The position numbers and the translations under genes were made by a program. Positions 20,816 through 31,264 of a stretch of 64,000 bases of DNA are shown here, piece by piece; the first letter of the stretch is position 1, and each line of letters starts with the position of its first letter. The DNA is from Channallabes apus (taxonomy: Eukaryota > Chordata > Actinopteri > Siluriformes > Clariidae), in contig CM060108.1 in assembly GCA_030522415.1 (NCBI GenBank), forward strand, positions 55,380,952-55,444,951, in the 5' to 3' direction. The notes below the pieces were generated by a model. That model was not told the DNA's origin, did no database searches, and was given only the letters and a program-made list of their open reading frames with translations.

Positions 20816-22153
20816 AAATTCAGATAAGACAGAGATATTCCTTCTTGGCCCAAAAACCAGCACACAACAGCTTTCACAATTCAGCCTTCGCTTAGAAGGA
20901 TGTACTGTTACTACCAGCTCAGCAGTAAAAGACCTGGGCGTAATATTAGACAATAACTTGTCCTTTGAAAATCACATTTCAAATATCACAAAAACAGCCT
21001 TTTTCCATCTTCGAAATATTGCTAAACTTAGGAACATCTTATCCGTATCTGATGCAGAAAAACTAGTTCATGCATTCATGACCTCCAGACTGGACTATTG
21101 TAATCCATTACTAGGTGGTTGTCCTGCATCCTCAATAAACAAGCTTCAGTTAATCCAAAATGCAGCCGCCAGGGTTCTCACTAGATCCAGAAAATATGAT
21201 CATATAACCCCAATATTATCATCCCTGCACTGGCTACCTGTTCAGTTTAGAATAAATTACAAAATAGTATTACTTACATACAAGGCCTTAAATGGTTTAG
21301 CTCCCACATACCTAACCAGTCTTCTGATGCGCTACAATCCACCACGCGCCTTAAGATCACAAAACTCCGGACTTCTGGTAGTTCCCAGAATTTCAAAATC
21401 TACAAAAGGGGGTAGGGCTTTTTCATATTTAGCTCCAAAGCTTTGGAATAGCCTTCCAGACAGTGTTCGGGGAGCAGACACGGTTTCTCAGTTCAAAAGT
21501 AGACTCAAGACGCATCTTTTTAATCTGGCATACACATAACTCATCCCAGTACTCATACTCCAGTACACCTATACCGAATGGCAACTACGCTAATTCTCCC
21601 CATCTGTTCTGTATTTCTCTACCCATCCCGAGGCATCGGGAGATTTTGCCAGCTTCAGTAGACAAAGGCCGACCCTGCGAGGTTCCTGAGGCATCCAGAG
21701 AAGGAGCAGCTCCAGCTGGATTCAGCTTTATGATGGTTGGAGCTACACATGCTGCTCCTGTGCTTCCAGTGATCCAGACCTCATCTGCCCTCTGCACCTA
21801 CTGACTCATCCCTATGCTGAACTGGTCTTCATGTCAATTTAAAAAATTTCTGTCATATTGAATTTTCACCTGCACAACACACAAGATGTTATATCATTTC
21901 TATCTGTTATCGCCCAAACGAGGATGGGTTCCCTGTTGAGTCTGGTTCCTCTCAAGGTTTCTTCCTAATGCCATCTCAGGGAGTTTTTCCTTGCCACCGT
22001 CGCCGTCACCCTTGGCTTGCTCATCAGAGAAATTTCATTCATTCATCTCATTATTATTATCTGCACATTTTTCTCACACATCCACACTTCCAATTATTTT
22101 CTTTTCTATAATTATTATTATTAGTTTTTATTTATTTATTTTCTATTATTATT

Positions 22154-22210
<57 letters not shown>

Positions 22211-22280
22211 TGTGAAGCTGCTTTGAGACAATGACCATTGTTAAAAGCGCTATATAAATAAAATTGAATTGAATTGAATA
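20816..22280 (+). mobile_element. 5'-truncated L2 fragment of a second subfamily
   Basis: Encodes the last part of RT (from LNSDKTEIFLLGPKTS) through SRLDYCNPLLGGC, LHWLPVQFRI and KLWNSLPDSV to a stop at 21537-21539, open throughout the 20958-21539 part. Its 3'UTR has the shared core at 21919-22020 and a tail at 22262-22279. TATTAA on both sides (20790-20795 and 22280-22285) and the uninterrupted leader at 59.5 kb show it was inserted into the minus-strand L2 leader. Confidence 0.85.
22159..22211. repeat. (AT)n microsatellite followed by a T-run
   Basis: About 17 AT units are followed by 19 T inside the L2 3'UTR. Confidence 0.9.
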
Positions 22281-22402
22281 TTAAATAGTAAAAACTAGTT
22301 ATTATTATTTTGTATAAACAGAAAAAGCAGTATAATTTAAATGCTGATTCAAACGAGGCCCTTTTGCGGTAACAATACAAAAACAGGAAGCTATGTCACA
22401 GG
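22281..22402 (-). mobile_element. L2 leader, continuation of the copy at 20262-20815
   Basis: Contains GTGACATAGCTTCCTG and the TATTGTTACCGC motif in complement, the same start as the full-length L2 at 39-70. The junction with flanking DNA near 22402 is shared with 59413 in the right arm. Confidence 0.75.
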
Positions 22403-22846
22403 ATGTCCTCATATCGTTTTACGATACAATATTGAGTAAAAAACATATATATTTGTTTAATATTGTTTAGACAGATGATTGAGTAGCTGACAATTTTATT
22501 TGAACAAAAGATGAACTGTTATGTAGCCTCTCTGTTTGTATCTGTTTATTGTAAGTATTTACAAAACAGCACAGCCAACAGCACAAGGGCTTGTAAAAAA
22601 AAATTATTATTTTGACAAGAATGAAATTTGCTACAGTTAAGGATATCAAACTTTTAAAAATAAACAAAATGTAGCAAATTTTCTTCAGAATAGAAAACTA
22701 GAATAAATCGAATGTTTTTAATATTAAACAACAAATGACAAAAGTTAATAAAAAAAAAAATGTTATCAATGGAATAGCGGCTAACCAAAACCAAAAATAT
22801 TTAGAACCAAAAAAAAAAAAAAAAAAAAAAAAAAGAGACGAACACT
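22403..22846. other. 3' flank of the BEN-like exon
   Basis: AT-rich DNA with an A-run at 22811-22834. It matches 58911-59412 in the right arm in reverse orientation. No gene is seen. Confidence 0.6.
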
Positions 22847-23803
22847 TTAATGTTGGTCACGTCGATGTGCAACAGTGGTCCTTGGTGAGCGTAGAAATTC
22901 ATTCACTCGGTCCTTGACCCGCTTGCTGTCACTGCTAGTCAAGGAGGGAAACTTCTGGGTAACTGTTTCTATTAAGAAATGCTTTAAGTTCTTGGGCAGT
23001 CCACGTTTTCCCCGGGAACCATCCCAGTTTGTGGTGGAGGCCCATTCTTCATAGACGGCCTGCGGTACCACAGTCCGGAAAAGCAAGCAACCGAGCCGAT
23101 CTGGCCGGCCTCGACTCCGAATCATCAGCGACTCGAGAAGCTCCGTAGTGGGAGGAGTAAACGGAAGTTCAGGGTGGCAACTTCTAATGGATATTGTAGC
23201 AGAAGACGTTTCCATGCTCTCTACATCCCGACAAATAGTGTTGGACTCGATCGGTGTTCGACAGTCTGGGGTTGGAATGAGTGCACAGTTCATCCCTGTC
23301 CTAACAGCTTCTGTTAATGCTGTCTGCGCCTCTCTTAGTTGCGTTATAACATTAGAGTGGGTCTCAACGAGTCCTTTGTGGGTGGCTTCCAGATCAGCAA
23401 GTGCTGCCTTCGTATCTGCGTGTGCCTCTTCGCAGACTCGCAACTCACTTTTAAGGGCCTCCACCTCTTTAACATGTGCGTCCTGGCAGACACGCAGCTG
23501 CTGATTCAGCGCCTCCACCTCTTCAACATGTGCGGCCTGGCAGACATGCAGCTGCTGTTTCAGCGCCTCCACCTCTTCAACATGTGCGGCCTGGCAGACA
23601 TGCAGCTGCTGTTTCAGCGCCTCCACCTCTTCAACACGTGCGGCCTGGCAGACACGCAGCTGCTGATTCAGCGCCTCCACCTCTTCAACACGTGCGGCCT
23701 GGCAGACATGCAGCTGCTGTTTCAGCGCCTCAATCTCTGCATCACGCTTCTCCAGCTCGGGCCTCAAGTCCACCACAGTCTGGCATGGGGTTTCAACCAG
23801 AGT
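22847..23803 (-). CDS. Coiled-coil BEN-domain-like protein, last exon (left-arm copy)
   Basis: The frame is open from a consensus acceptor (CCTATTATAG, then exon base 23803) to the stop at 22847-22849, about 318 codons, with no ATG at its head; it is therefore an internal or terminal exon of a spliced gene whose earlier exons I cannot find. The first 150 codons are a long coiled coil made largely of an 18-residue repeat (QQLHVCQAAHVEEVEAL type). The C-terminus (RPDRLGCLLFRTVVPQ to VNEFLRSPR) resembles a BEN domain, a DNA-binding/chromatin fold. The BEN call is from pattern memory. The right-arm homologue is broken by a transposon. Confidence 0.6.
   Translation of the reverse strand, partial: TLVETPCQTVVDLRPELEKRDAEIEALKQQLHVCQAARVEEVEALNQQLRVCQAARVEEVEALKQQLHVCQAAHVEEVEALKQQLHVCQAAHVEEVEALNQQLRVCQDAHVKEVEALKSELRVCEEAHADTKAALADLEATHKGLVETHSNVITQLREAQTALTEAVRTGMNCALIPTPDCRTPIESNTICRDVESMETSSATISIRSCHPELPFTPPTTELLESLMIRSRGRPDRLGCLLFRTVVPQAVYEEWASTTNWDGSRGKRGLPKNLKHFLIETVTQKFPSLTSSDSKRVKDRVNEFLRSPRTTVAHRRDQH
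23459..23735 (-). repeat. Coding 54-bp minisatellite
   Basis: Five near-identical 54-bp units, followed by a diverged sixth, encode 18-residue coiled-coil repeats in frame. The right-arm copy (55418-55530) has only one good unit plus the diverged one. Confidence 0.9.
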
Positions 23804-24651
23804 CTATAATAGGATAAAGCATACGTGTTAATACAAATCTGCGTGTGGTTAAGTATAGTTAACATTTTTTATGTTTGTTTTTAATGGGATAAAGGGTAAT
23901 TTCTGATTTAACTGTAAATCTTTAAATAAATTCTTCTCAGTTTCACACACTAGCGATTTAATGTAGCCTTTGCAGGGCAGCATAATGTTTATTAGTATTA
24001 CTTTGTGCGCTTTACTATGACAGACAACATGTGGACGCAAATACTGGACACTCCCAATGGCGTAAATGTGTCTTTCTTTTAATATGTGTAAATCCAAAGA
24101 TGTTCATCAGTGATTCCATATCAAGAACAGGGACGGTTTAATGAATTTACCCGTCTGTTAAATTATGCCTTGGATTACTTTAAAAAAAAAAAAAAAAAAA
24201 AAAGCTCACCAATTGCAGTTTTAAAATATAAATAAGTCATAAAGTCATAATATGTTGTATTGAAGAAATACTACAGTGATGGTAGCTGATAATTTTATTT
24301 GTACAAAGAATTAACTGTTATAGAACCTATCTCTGTGTATTGTGGAAAAAAAAAAAAGATAAATAAATAAATTCTGATGCACACCCAGTTTTCTGGCTAC
24401 GCGAGTGTTACACATGATAAAATATAAAGATTCACTGTGTTAACATTTACTTTGCTTACATTTGATGCAAATAAACACCTATATTTAATTTCAATTCTAA
24501 ATCTGTACTGTAATTTTAGTACTGTGATTTTAAATTCATTTAATGTTTCACTTGTATTTCATAAGGTTTTGCCAGCGGTGGTACAGCACAACGGGGGTCA
24601 TTATTATTAAAGAAAATTATGATGATCATAACATCCTACTGCATTTCCTCA
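23804..24651. other. Intron-like non-coding DNA
   Basis: Matches the right arm at 48890-49215 and 54957-55343. A poly-A/T run is at 24181-24204 and another at 24346-24357. No exon is recognised. Confidence 0.6.
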
Positions 24652-25200
24652 TTATATCTACATAGGTCATGTCCTTAAACCTTTCAAGTTGGTATTTATT
24701 AAGCCTCTTCTTAAAAAATCTCATTTAGAACTGAATGAAATAAATTACAAACAGATTTTAAACCTTCCGTTTATATTAAAAATATTAGAAAAGGTAGCAT
24801 CAGCTCAAATATGCACATTCTTGCAGGAAAACTATATCCTCGAAGAATTTCAGTCAGGTTTCAGGCCTCATCATAGTACATTTAGGCATTTGGCAGACGC
24901 TCTTATCCAGAGCGACTTACATTTTTATCTCATTATACATCTGAGCAGTTGAGGGTTAAGGGCCTTGCTCAAGGGCCCAACAGTGGCAACTTGGTGGTTG
25001 TGGGGTTTGAACCTGGGATCTTCCGAACCATAGTCCAATGCCTTAACCACTGAGCTACCCCTGGCCCTAGTAGAGAAACTGCACTATTTAAGATTGCAAA
25101 TGACTTGTTTTTAGCTTCAGACCAAGGCTGCATCTCAATACTTTTTAAATTTCTTTCATTTTTGTGAAGCTGCTTTGAGACAAAGACCATTGTTAAAAGC
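24652..25200 (+). pseudogene. L2-clade RT relic joined to an L2 3' tip
   Basis: Encodes [35 protein letters not shown] and [10 protein letters not shown], the RT N-terminal motifs, interrupted by a SINE at 24879-25067, then jumps to a L2 3' tip (GTGAAGCTGCTTTGAGACAA) at 25165-25200. The same chimeric order is kept in the right arm (48550-48850, 48080-48127), so the rearrangement is older than the duplication. Confidence 0.75.
24879..25067 (-). mobile_element. tRNA-derived SINE, left arm only
   Basis: Same family as 16195-16384. TAGTA flanks it at 24874-24878 and 25068-25072. The right arm has the empty site (CTCTACTATGATGAGG near 48630). Confidence 0.9.
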
Positions 25201-25800
25201 GAGTTTGATATACTCTATTTAACTGAAACCTGGATTAAACAGGATGAGTATGTAGCTCTAAATGAACCTAGTCCTCCTGGATACAGCTACATACACCAGC
25301 CTCGGTTAACTGGTAGAGGAGGAGGCGTCGCAGTTATTCACAATGATAATCTGACCATTGTTCAAAAACACGGACATAAATTTCATTCATTTGAAGTTCT
25401 CTATAGTAACATATAAAGTATAGCTACAAATATAGTCAGCTCAGGGTCGTATTCTGAATTTCTTAGTGAATTCGCAGATTTCATCTCAAACTTAGTCGTT
25501 TCTGTAGACAAAGTGTTAATTGCTGGAGATTTTAATATTCATTTTGAGAATCCAGAAGACCCTCTGAGAACAGCATTTATGTCCATACTGGACTCCGTAG
25601 GAATAAATCAGTGTTTAGTAGGACCCACTCATAAAGCAGCTCACACTTTAATTGAGACAAGATAGTGATTTGATATAACTTCAGACAGTGGAGTTGTAAA
25701 TAAAATTCTTATACTTAATCTGAAGAATAATATTAAATCGAAAGTGTGTTAGTGATAATGTACGCACAGCATCACGCTTTTTTATTAAAGAATTATGACA
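25201..25800 (+). pseudogene. L2 endonuclease relic with a local inversion
   Basis: Matches 1340-1960 of the full-length L2 ([23 protein letters not shown]). Part of the YRPPGP region is deleted near 25415-25445. Bases 25650-25740 are reversed relative to the L2 consensus, between CACACTTT (25642-25649) and AAAGTGTG (25741-25748). Confidence 0.82.
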
Positions 25801-26360
25801 ATCATAACCGCCTACTGCATTTAATTCTTATAATAACGCAGAACCACAAGCACTGCTGAATGACGTCGGTCCTGAAATGAACTTTATGTTCATTTAGTTT
25901 TTAGTTAATAAATCTGCTACAAATTAAAAGAACACAGAGTACAAGATGACAAAAAAAAAAAAAAAAAAAAAAAAAAACACTACGGACACTCGTAGCTTTT
26001 CTAATTACACATGATAAAATCTAAAGTCTCACTGTGGTAACGTTTACGTTGTTTAAATTCGATACTAATAAGATTTTAATTTAAACTGAATCTGTATTGT
26101 AATTTTAATACTGTGGTTATGAATTTGTTTAATTACAATGTTTCAAGTTTAATCACTTGAACATCTTTTCCATCTCTCCTGCAATCTACATTATAAGGAA
26201 ATGTTTACTGTTTCTCATCCCACCACCTCAACTCATTACCACAGAGTGTTGAATCAAGTCATGTTGTCGCTCTTGGTTGCACACTTGCACGTGCACTTCA
26301 CTTTTCTGTATTTGACAGCTGCTCTCTCCTCAGAACTGTGGAACGTACAGACCTACTCTA
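25801..26360. other. Non-coding, AT-rich
   Basis: Contains a long A-run (about 25950-25976). Part (26000-26235) matches 47477-47690 of the right arm. No gene seen. Confidence 0.6.
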
Positions 26361-26504
26361 CATTTAGGCATTTGGCAGACGCTCTTATCCAGAGCGACTT
26401 ACATTTGTATCTTATTACACAACAGAGCAGTTGAGGGTTAAGGGCCTTGCTCAAGGACCCAACAGTGGCAACTTAGTGGTTGTGGGGTTTGAACCTGGGA
26501 TCTT
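26361..26504 (-). mobile_element. Truncated tRNA-derived SINE
   Basis: Same family as 24879-25067, but it stops within the B-box region (GGGATCTTC), so the tRNA-like head is missing. It lies in the stretch deleted from the right arm. Confidence 0.8.
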
Positions 26505-26612
26505 CTCTCACCCAGTTAGTGTCAGTAATGATTGTAGTAAAGCTGTAACACTGAGTCATACATATACACATACACAGTGAAACGCCCTGTTACCCTCCAT
26601 TATCACCACTCG

Positions 26613-26659
26613 TGGAACGCATCTCATCCAATCACATTTCTTGGCCAGAACTAATTGTT
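26613..26659. repeat. Left copy of a 47-bp direct repeat flanking the RTE-like LINE
   Basis: Matches 29102-29148 with a single T/C difference. This is probably a long target-site duplication. Confidence 0.9.
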
Positions 26660-29101
26660 GGTCGAAGAAGGAGAGGAGGAAGGCGTGATCGAAAGCAGAG
26701 AGAAAAGGAAAGGCAAGAGTTTAGGAGTGATAGTAGGGACTTTGAATGTTGGGACCATGACAGGGAAGGGAAGAGAGTTGGTTGATATGATGCAGAGAAG
26801 GAAGGTGGATATACTGTGTGTCCAGGAGACCAAGTGGAAAGGTAGCAAGGCTAGAAGCTTAGGATCAGGGTTCAAATTGTTTTACCATGGTGTGGATAGG
26901 AAAAGAAATGGAGTAGGAGTTATTCTGAAAGAGGGATTTGTAAGGAATGTTCTAGAGGTGAAGAGAGTATCAGATAGGGTGATGCGTCTGAAGCTGGATA
27001 TTGAAGGGATAATGTTCAATGTTGTTAGTGGCTATGCACCACAGATAGGATGTGAGTTAGAAGAGAAGGAGACATTCTGGAGTGAGTTAGATGAGGTGAT
27101 GCAGAGCATCCCCAGCGGTGAGAGAGTGGTGATTGGTGCAGACTTCAATGAACATGTTGGGAAGGGAACAGAGGTGATGAAAATGTGATGTGCAGGTTTG
27201 GTCTTCAGGACAGGAATGTAGAAGGACAGATGGTGGTGGACTCTGCAAAGAGGATGGAAATGGCAGTAGTAAATACTTTCTTCCAGAACATAGGGAAGGA
27301 ACATAGGGGGACATATAAGAGGCAGGCAGGAACATAGGGACATAGGCAGGAACATAGGGGGACATATAAGAGTGGAGGCAGAAGCACTCAGGTGGACTAC
27401 ATGTCGATGTTGTTAAAAATAACCCTGGTGGTGAGGAAGGTGAAGAGAACAAGGGCAGAGCAGAGGACAAAGTGGTGGAAACTGAGAAAGGAAGAATGTT
27501 GTGTAGTCTTCAGGGTGGAGTTGAGACAGGCTAGGGGTGGTCAGGAGGTGCTTTCAGCTGACTGGACAACTACAGCCAATGTGATCAGGGAGACAGGTAG
27601 GACGGTACTTGGTGTATCATCAGGTAAGGAAAAAGTGGACAAGGAGACTTGGTGGTGGAACGAGGAAGTCCAGGAGTGTATACAGGGAAAGAGGCTAGAT
27701 GAGAAGAAGTGGGACACTGAGAGGACTGAAGAGAGTAGACAGGAGTACAGGGAGATGCACCGTAAGGTGAAGGTAGAGGTGGCAAAGGCCAAACAAAGAG
27801 CATATGAGGACTTGTATGCTAGGCTGGACAGTAAGGAGGGAGAGGTGGATCTGTACAGGTTGGAGAGGCAGAGAGATAGAGATGGGAAGGATGTGCAGCA
27901 GGTTAGAGTGATTAAAGATAGAGATGGAAATGTACTGACAGATGCCAGGAGGGTGATGGGAAGATGGAAGGAGTACTTTGAGGAGTTGCTTAATTGAGGA
28001 AAACGAAAGAGATGTGCAAATCTGTGGCAATTACAGAGGCATAAAGCTAATGAACCATACAATGAAGCTGAGGGAAAGAGTAGTGGAAGCTAGGTTAAGG
28101 GCAGAGGTGAGCATTTGTGAGCAGCAATATGGTTTTATGCCTAGAAAGAGTACATCAGATGCAGTATTTGCTTTGAGGATGCTGATGGAGAAGTACAGAG
28201 AAGGTAATAGGGAGTTAAATTGTTTGTTTGTAGTTTTAGAGAAAGCATACGACAGGGTGCCGAGAGAGGAGCTGTGGTGTTGTTGTGCTGGAGTGGCAGA
28301 GAAGTGGTGCAGGACATGTATGAGAGCTGTAAGACAGTGGTGAGATGTGCTGTAGTTGGTGGATCTGCATCAAGGATTGGCTCTGAGCCCCTTTTTGTTT
28401 CCTTTGGTGGACAGGATGACAGATGAGGTTAGACAGGAATCTCCATGGACTATGATGTTTGCAGATGACATTGAGCTTTGTAGAGAGAGCAGGGAACAGG
28501 TGGAAGAAAATTTGGAGAGGTGGAGATATGCTCTGGAAAGCAGAGGAATGAAGGTTAGCCGCAGCAAGACAGAATACATGTGTGTGAATGAGAGGGACCC
28601 AAGAGGAACGGTGAGGCTACAGGGAGCAGAGGTAAAGGTATCAGCGAGAATGAAAGGAAAGGTGTACAGGACAGTGGTGAGACCAGCGATGCTCTACGGC
28701 TTAGAGACAGTGGCACTGAAGAAAAGACAGGAGGCAGAGTTGGAGGTAGCAGAGCTGAAGATGTTGAGGTTCTCCTTGGGAGTGACAAGGATGGATAGGA
28801 TCAAGAATCAGTTCATCAGAGGAACAACCCATGTGAGATGTTTTGGAGATAAAGTCAGAGAGGCCAGATTGAGGTGGTTTGGACATGTTCAGAGGAGAGA
28901 TGGTGAATATATCGGTAGAAGGATGCTGAGGTTGGAACTGCCAGGCAGGAGGTCTAGAGGAAGACCAAAGAGGAGATTTATGGATACAGTGAGAGAGGAC
29001 ATGAAGTTAGTTGGTGTGAGAGAAGAGGATGCAGAGGATAGGGTTAGATGGAGGCAGATGATTCGCTGAAAGGGAACAGCCGAAAGACAAAGAAGAAGAA
29101 A
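26660..29101 (+). pseudogene. RTE-like LINE (left-arm copy), broken frames
   Basis: In order: endonuclease 26655-27188 (VGTLNVGTMTGKGRELVDMM, VQETKW, GADFNEHVGKG), then a segment with short tandem repeats near 27300-27370, a basic linker 27392-27997, RT start 27978-28343 (CGNYRGIKLMNHTMKL, EQQYGFMPRKSTSDAVFAL, motif A VLEKAYDRVP), then 28356-29069 with the catalytic FADD (MMFADDIELC), SRSKTEYMCVNE and the C-terminal LRWFGHVQRRDGEYIGRRML. At least three frameshifts stop expression. Host-gene databases often list such frames as craniofacial development protein 2-like; that protein itself derives from an RTE LINE. The 3' end is a (GAA)-type tail. Confidence 0.82.
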
Positions 29102-29148
29102 TGGAACGCATCTCATCCAATCACATTTCTTGGCCAGAACCAATTGTT
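29102..29148. repeat. Right copy of the 47-bp direct repeat
   Basis: See 26613-26659. The right arm keeps one copy at 45635-45681. Confidence 0.9.
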
Positions 29149-29335
29149 CTAAATCTAGTTGGTAAAAATCTAAATCATCATAATATCTTTGGTCATATGA
29201 CTCTAGTTTACAGGGTCTCCACATATAACTGGAAAAAATAAACTGATTATCATCATTGGAGTTACTTTCCTTATTTGGTGACGTTTTGCTTCTTAAAAAA
29301 TATGCAGTATTATATGACATTTATAACAAACTCAC

Positions 29336-29638
29336 CCCCCAGGAGTATCCACTGTACACATGTTCCTCCTCTCTGTCCACCAGCTCTCCCTGGTGGGGTC
29401 CGAGGTTTGCACCTACTGGAACAGTCTGCCCATTATTAAACACTCCCAGGCCTGCATCAGGAATACTGACTGAATAATTACTGTCAGGATCTTCCTCTTT
29501 AATGGAGATGTCTTCAGGTTTGATGTCCAGGTCGCCTCCATGACTGCTGATGTTCAGCTCCAGCGGCTCCTCTTTCTTCACTTCTGACCATGTGGACGTT
29601 CCCCCATCTGAAGTCTCCGTTCTCAAGTCCTCACACAG
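29336..29638 (-). CDS. Zinc-finger-like gene, exon 3 (left-arm copy B)
   Basis: This is a 303-nt, phase-0 exon. An acceptor (GATCTTTAG) precedes base 29638 and a consensus donor GTGAGT follows 29336. The 101 codons are open and acidic, with EVKKEEPLELNISS and IKEEDPDS. Such KKEEPLELN...KEEDPDS N-terminal regions are typical, to my memory, of multi-C2H2 zinc-finger genes expanded in fish, where a later exon carries the fingers. No finger exon is found on this strand between here and the window start. Eight residues differ from the right-arm copy. Confidence 0.72.
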
Positions 29639-30515
29639 CTAAAGATCAAACAACAACAACACTCACTCAGAAAAGTGTGTAGTAGGACCCTTACTGTTTT
29701 TGTATATTTATTTATTTTAATTTCTGTCATAGTTTTTTGATGCTACTGTTAAATCTAGCTTCCAACATAATAGTATATAAACTGAAAGAGTTCTGTTCAT
29801 TTGATTTCATATTTAGAGGTAAAGATGGTGACAATCTAAGAAGATGAAGTCTGATAGTCCAGGTGTCTGAGACATTAACCTTTTGTCTTTATGGACTTCT
29901 TGACCACTGGGTAGCGTCCCAAAGTCAATATGAATGCTAATCTCAAGGTCAGGCTGGGCCTTTGTCTCTATGATAATGTGAAGGTCTGGGTGATACTGTC
30001 AGGATGATTAGATTAGCACATATACATTTGAAAGCCACTGTTATGCTGATGATATCAGGGCTGGTGAACCTCCGTTACCAGGCTGACTCCTCTACTACAC
30101 TGTGCGTGGTTTAGATTGTCTCCACCTCTTTGTATTTCTCCCCCTTGTAAAGTATAAACTCTCCAGACATGACTTTTAGTCAAATGTTCGATAGCTACAG
30201 CCCTAATCATCATGTGTTCTATTTTCACACAGAGAGCGTATCTCGAGACCTTTACAGAGGTTATTTTTTATCAAATAATCACAGTCCTTTAATTGCTGCA
30301 TCATCCCTAGCTACGGGGTCAACCACGCCCTCCCCCCCCACCACTAAGATAAAGGTTTTTGTGATTTCCTTCCTCAGAGTTGCTCTGATAAGTTTCCTAA
30401 ACCACTTTTAGTCTAGGACTCCCAGTTAGGACTTTTTAAGTAGAGACAGGAGGGATCTCTCTGAGAGGATTATAAGAAGTGGTGTGTATAAGGGTCCTGG
30501 TCATTCAGTGTTTAC

Positions 30516-30594
30516 CTGTGCGGGAAGAGGATCAGGATCCCGAGACCTCCTGGAGGAGCGCCGTCTGACTCCTGCTGAACTCATCACAACTCCT
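30516..30594 (-). CDS. Zinc-finger-like gene, exon 2 with start codon (left-arm copy B)
   Basis: The ATG is at 30584-30582, with 23 codons (MSSAGVRRRSSRRSRDPDP onward, very basic) to a donor GTAAAC. The acceptor is GTGTTTAG. It joins exon 3 in phase 0, giving a basic head then an acidic stretch. Sequence in this exon is identical to the right-arm copy. Confidence 0.72.
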
Positions 30595-30843
30595 CTAAAC
30601 ACAACAACAACAATAAATATAACATTTGTTAAGCAAAAAGAGATACAAATAACATTCAAAGTTGTTCATGAAGCTTTAAAACTCAACCTTATTGTTGTAA
30701 ACTCGCTGTAAATAATGACTTAGAATGAGATAAGGAGATTTAAATAAAGTCTTTAACAGACAAAAACAAACATGCAGTAAAACCACCTCGTAAAGGCCGA
30801 ATTCCAAATCTCTCCTTCTTGTATAAATAGTGCCATACACAGG

Positions 30844-30853
30844 GCGCATGCGC
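30844..30853. promoter_or_regulatory. NRF1-type site, left-arm gene copy
   Basis: GCGCATGCGC lies about 85 bp inside intron 1, conserved in all three copies. Confidence 0.55.
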
Positions 30854-30939
30854 ATTACCTCTGTACTGAATGTAGTGCACTTACACAGTCAAGTGGAGAT
30901 CCGTTTGGGACTCGAACACCCAGCTTCAGTCGAACTTAC

Positions 30940-31195
30940 CTCAGGGTTTAAAGCACAACACGAGCTGTTAAATCCTCAGAAACACACACAATAACCTGGA
31001 TTAATGTTTAACTCCAGCACATAGAAATGTAAAACTCGGAGAGATGTTGTAGTGCTGATGAACTCGGTCGGATAAAGATATTCAGGAAAGAAACGCCCCT
31101 TTTCTTCACTAACGTTTTCCGGCGGTTGAAGAAACAGTTAGTGAGCGCGTTACCGCCACCACCTGGACTGGAGGAGGATGGAGGCCACCTCTCCT
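30940..31195 (-). other. Non-coding exon 1 and promoter region (left-arm copy B)
   Basis: Closes with CCTGAG and the donor GTAAGT (complement of 30934-30939). It contains a four-codon upstream frame (ATG TGC TGG AGT TAA). The GC-rich segment upstream (31100-31250) is the likely promoter; the start site cannot be fixed. The two palindrome copies face away from each other. Confidence 0.62.
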
Positions 31196-31264
31196 ACACA
31201 GACACCCCCGTCTGCAGCCTGCAGATCGAGGCGGGGCTGAATCTGGGGCGGGGCTTCACTTAGC

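Noticed and set aside
23148..23817. Plus-strand frames of up to 156 codons across the BEN-like exon.
   Set aside because: They mirror the 54-bp repeat on the coding minus strand; the splice acceptor and domain pattern support the minus strand.
26660..27188. Similarity to craniofacial development protein 2, suggesting a host gene.
   Set aside because: It is the endonuclease of a RTE-like LINE with RT downstream and flanking direct repeats.
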